Assembly (NCBI GenBank): GCA_903822425.1
Contig: CAIJOY010000047.1
Span: 1-64,000 of the forward strand
Direction: 5' to 3'
Length of the DNA: 64,000 nt
Source: an uncultured Actinomycetes bacterium
GTDB lineage: Bacteria > Actinomycetota > Actinomycetes > Nanopelagicales > Nanopelagicaceae
The translations under genes were made by a program, and so were the position numbers. The notes below the pieces were generated by a model. The model did no database searches. It worked only from the letters and a program-made list of their open reading frames with translations, and was not told the DNA's origin. Below, one piece after another: positions 63,306 through 64,000 of the stretch (the first letter of the stretch is position 1; each line of letters starts with the position of its first letter).

Positions 63306-64000
63306 ACACATCTACTCAACTTGCCCGCAGAATCGTCACTGAATTAATTGAAGGTGGCATCAATGACATAGTTCTTTCACCTGGTTCTCGCAATGCACCA
63401 CTTTCCATTGCTTTATATGAAGCAGAAAAGGCGGGCCTGCTCAACCTCCATATTCGTATTGACGAGCGCACCGCTGGATTCTTTGCGCTAGGTATTGCAA
63501 AAGCAGCAAAAAAAGCCGCCGCTGTTGTTTGCACGAGCGGAACTGCAGTGGCTAACTACCACCCGGCCGTCCTGGAAGCACATCACTCACATATTCCACT
63601 TTTGGTAATTACTGCCGATCGACCAGCACGCATGCGTGAAACCGGAGCAAATCAAACAACAATTCAAAATGGAATTTTTGCTAACGCAGTTGCTTATGAA
63701 GCAGATATTTCAGACCCAGATATCAAACTCACTCGTGCTTTCAACGGACTCTTGTCTGGACCAGTGCATCTGAACTTGCAATTTGATGAACCGCTGGTAC
63801 CGGATGACAAAAGTAAGTGGCTCAAAGGAATCAAGCCTCGAGACTATCTTTTAACAAGTAAATCACCCCGCGAAGAATTAGTAATCAGACAGTCGCGAGG
63901 AGTTCTCGTTATTGGCCATGATCGCGCAGGATTGAGCGTGACTGAAATTTCAGACTTTGCCATAGAACTTGGTTGGCCGATAGTTGCAGAAGACCCCCTC
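63302..64000 (+). CDS. menD: SEPHCHC synthase MenD, N-terminal part (runs off window)
   Basis: About 233 residues are visible from GTG 63302. The ThDP-enzyme N-domain is clear: DIVLSPGSRNAPLSIAL, RIDERTAGFFALGIAKA, CTSGTAVANYHPAVLEA and LLVITADRPARMRETGANQT. It makes SEPHCHC from isochorismate and 2-oxoglutarate. The frame stays open to the window end, so the C-terminal domains are not seen. Confidence 0.95.
   Translation, partial: MNTSTQLARRIVTELIEGGINDIVLSPGSRNAPLSIALYEAEKAGLLNLHIRIDERTAGFFALGIAKAAKKAAAVVCTSGTAVANYHPAVLEAHHSHIPLLVITADRPARMRETGANQTTIQNGIFANAVAYEADISDPDIKLTRAFNGLLSGPVHLNLQFDEPLVPDDKSKWLKGIKPRDYLLTSKSPREELVIRQSRGVLVIGHDRAGLSVTEISDFAIELGWPIVAEDPL

Overview
The window looks like a piece of a streamlined, moderately low-GC actinobacterial chromosome, most like a freshwater acI (Nanopelagicales, Planktophila/Nanopelagicus-type) genome. 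This rests on actinobacterial gene orders (tilS-hpt-ftsH-folEPBK-nadBC-coaX-lysS-clpC; proC next to the 33-residue ribosomal protein bS22; phosphoglycerate mutase-TlpA-CcdA-ResB-CcsA; XPB helicase with its helicase-associated partner; menA/E facing menB/C/D), on very short intergenic gaps with many ATGA/GTGA overlaps, and on many apparently leaderless genes. I see no mobile elements, prophage, CRISPR array, rRNA or tRNA. The taxonomic call is inference; no database search was possible.

Layout. 1-5 kb: a DEAD-box RNA helicase (C-terminus outside the window) with an unusual Arg/Ser-rich N-terminal extension, a hairpin-rich 440-base divergent region, then a PRC/MgtE-N/CBS protein translationally coupled to an Nramp-family transporter with an altered metal site. 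5-12 kb: a respiratory block (ctaG, a small membrane protein, a secreted cupredoxin, cytochrome oxidase subunits II, I and III, an EamA exporter), then a NiCoT cobalt/nickel permease behind a probable cobalamin riboswitch. 12.5-24.6 kb: small secreted proteins, an MprF-like membrane protein, TPR protein, SpoU methyltransferase, PBP4-type carboxypeptidase, a beta-propeller protein, ctaB, metZ, an ABC-2 transporter and an NlpC/P60 hydrolase.

24.6-38.4 kb: a long co-oriented housekeeping run making tRNA-Ile2 lysidine, salvaged purines, FtsH, folate, NAD, CoA, lysyl-tRNA, N-acetylglutamate and ClpC. 38.4-52.7 kb: mostly minus-strand DNA repair and protein turnover genes (mutY, radA, XPB helicase and partner, M20 peptidase, a secreted metallopeptidase, HAD hydrolase), interrupted by proC, a secreted protein and bS22. 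52.7-57 kb: system II cytochrome c maturation. 57-64 kb: two unknown small or secreted proteins, then the menaquinone genes; menD runs off the end.

The respiratory genes fit together: ccdA/resB/ccsA mature c-type cytochromes, ctaB makes heme O, ctaG helps insert copper, the cox genes encode the terminal oxidase, and the men genes supply menaquinone. The most notable signals are an oxidase subunit I lacking the K-pathway lysine and the Asp of the usual His-Asp magnesium-site pair; a consistent leaderless promoter design (TAnnnT placed exactly 6 bases before the start codon of nine genes, and 7-9 bases before several more); overlapping divergent -10 boxes between metZ and an ABC transporter; a structured leader upstream of the RNA helicase; and an Nramp transporter paired with a soluble magnesium-sensor-like protein.
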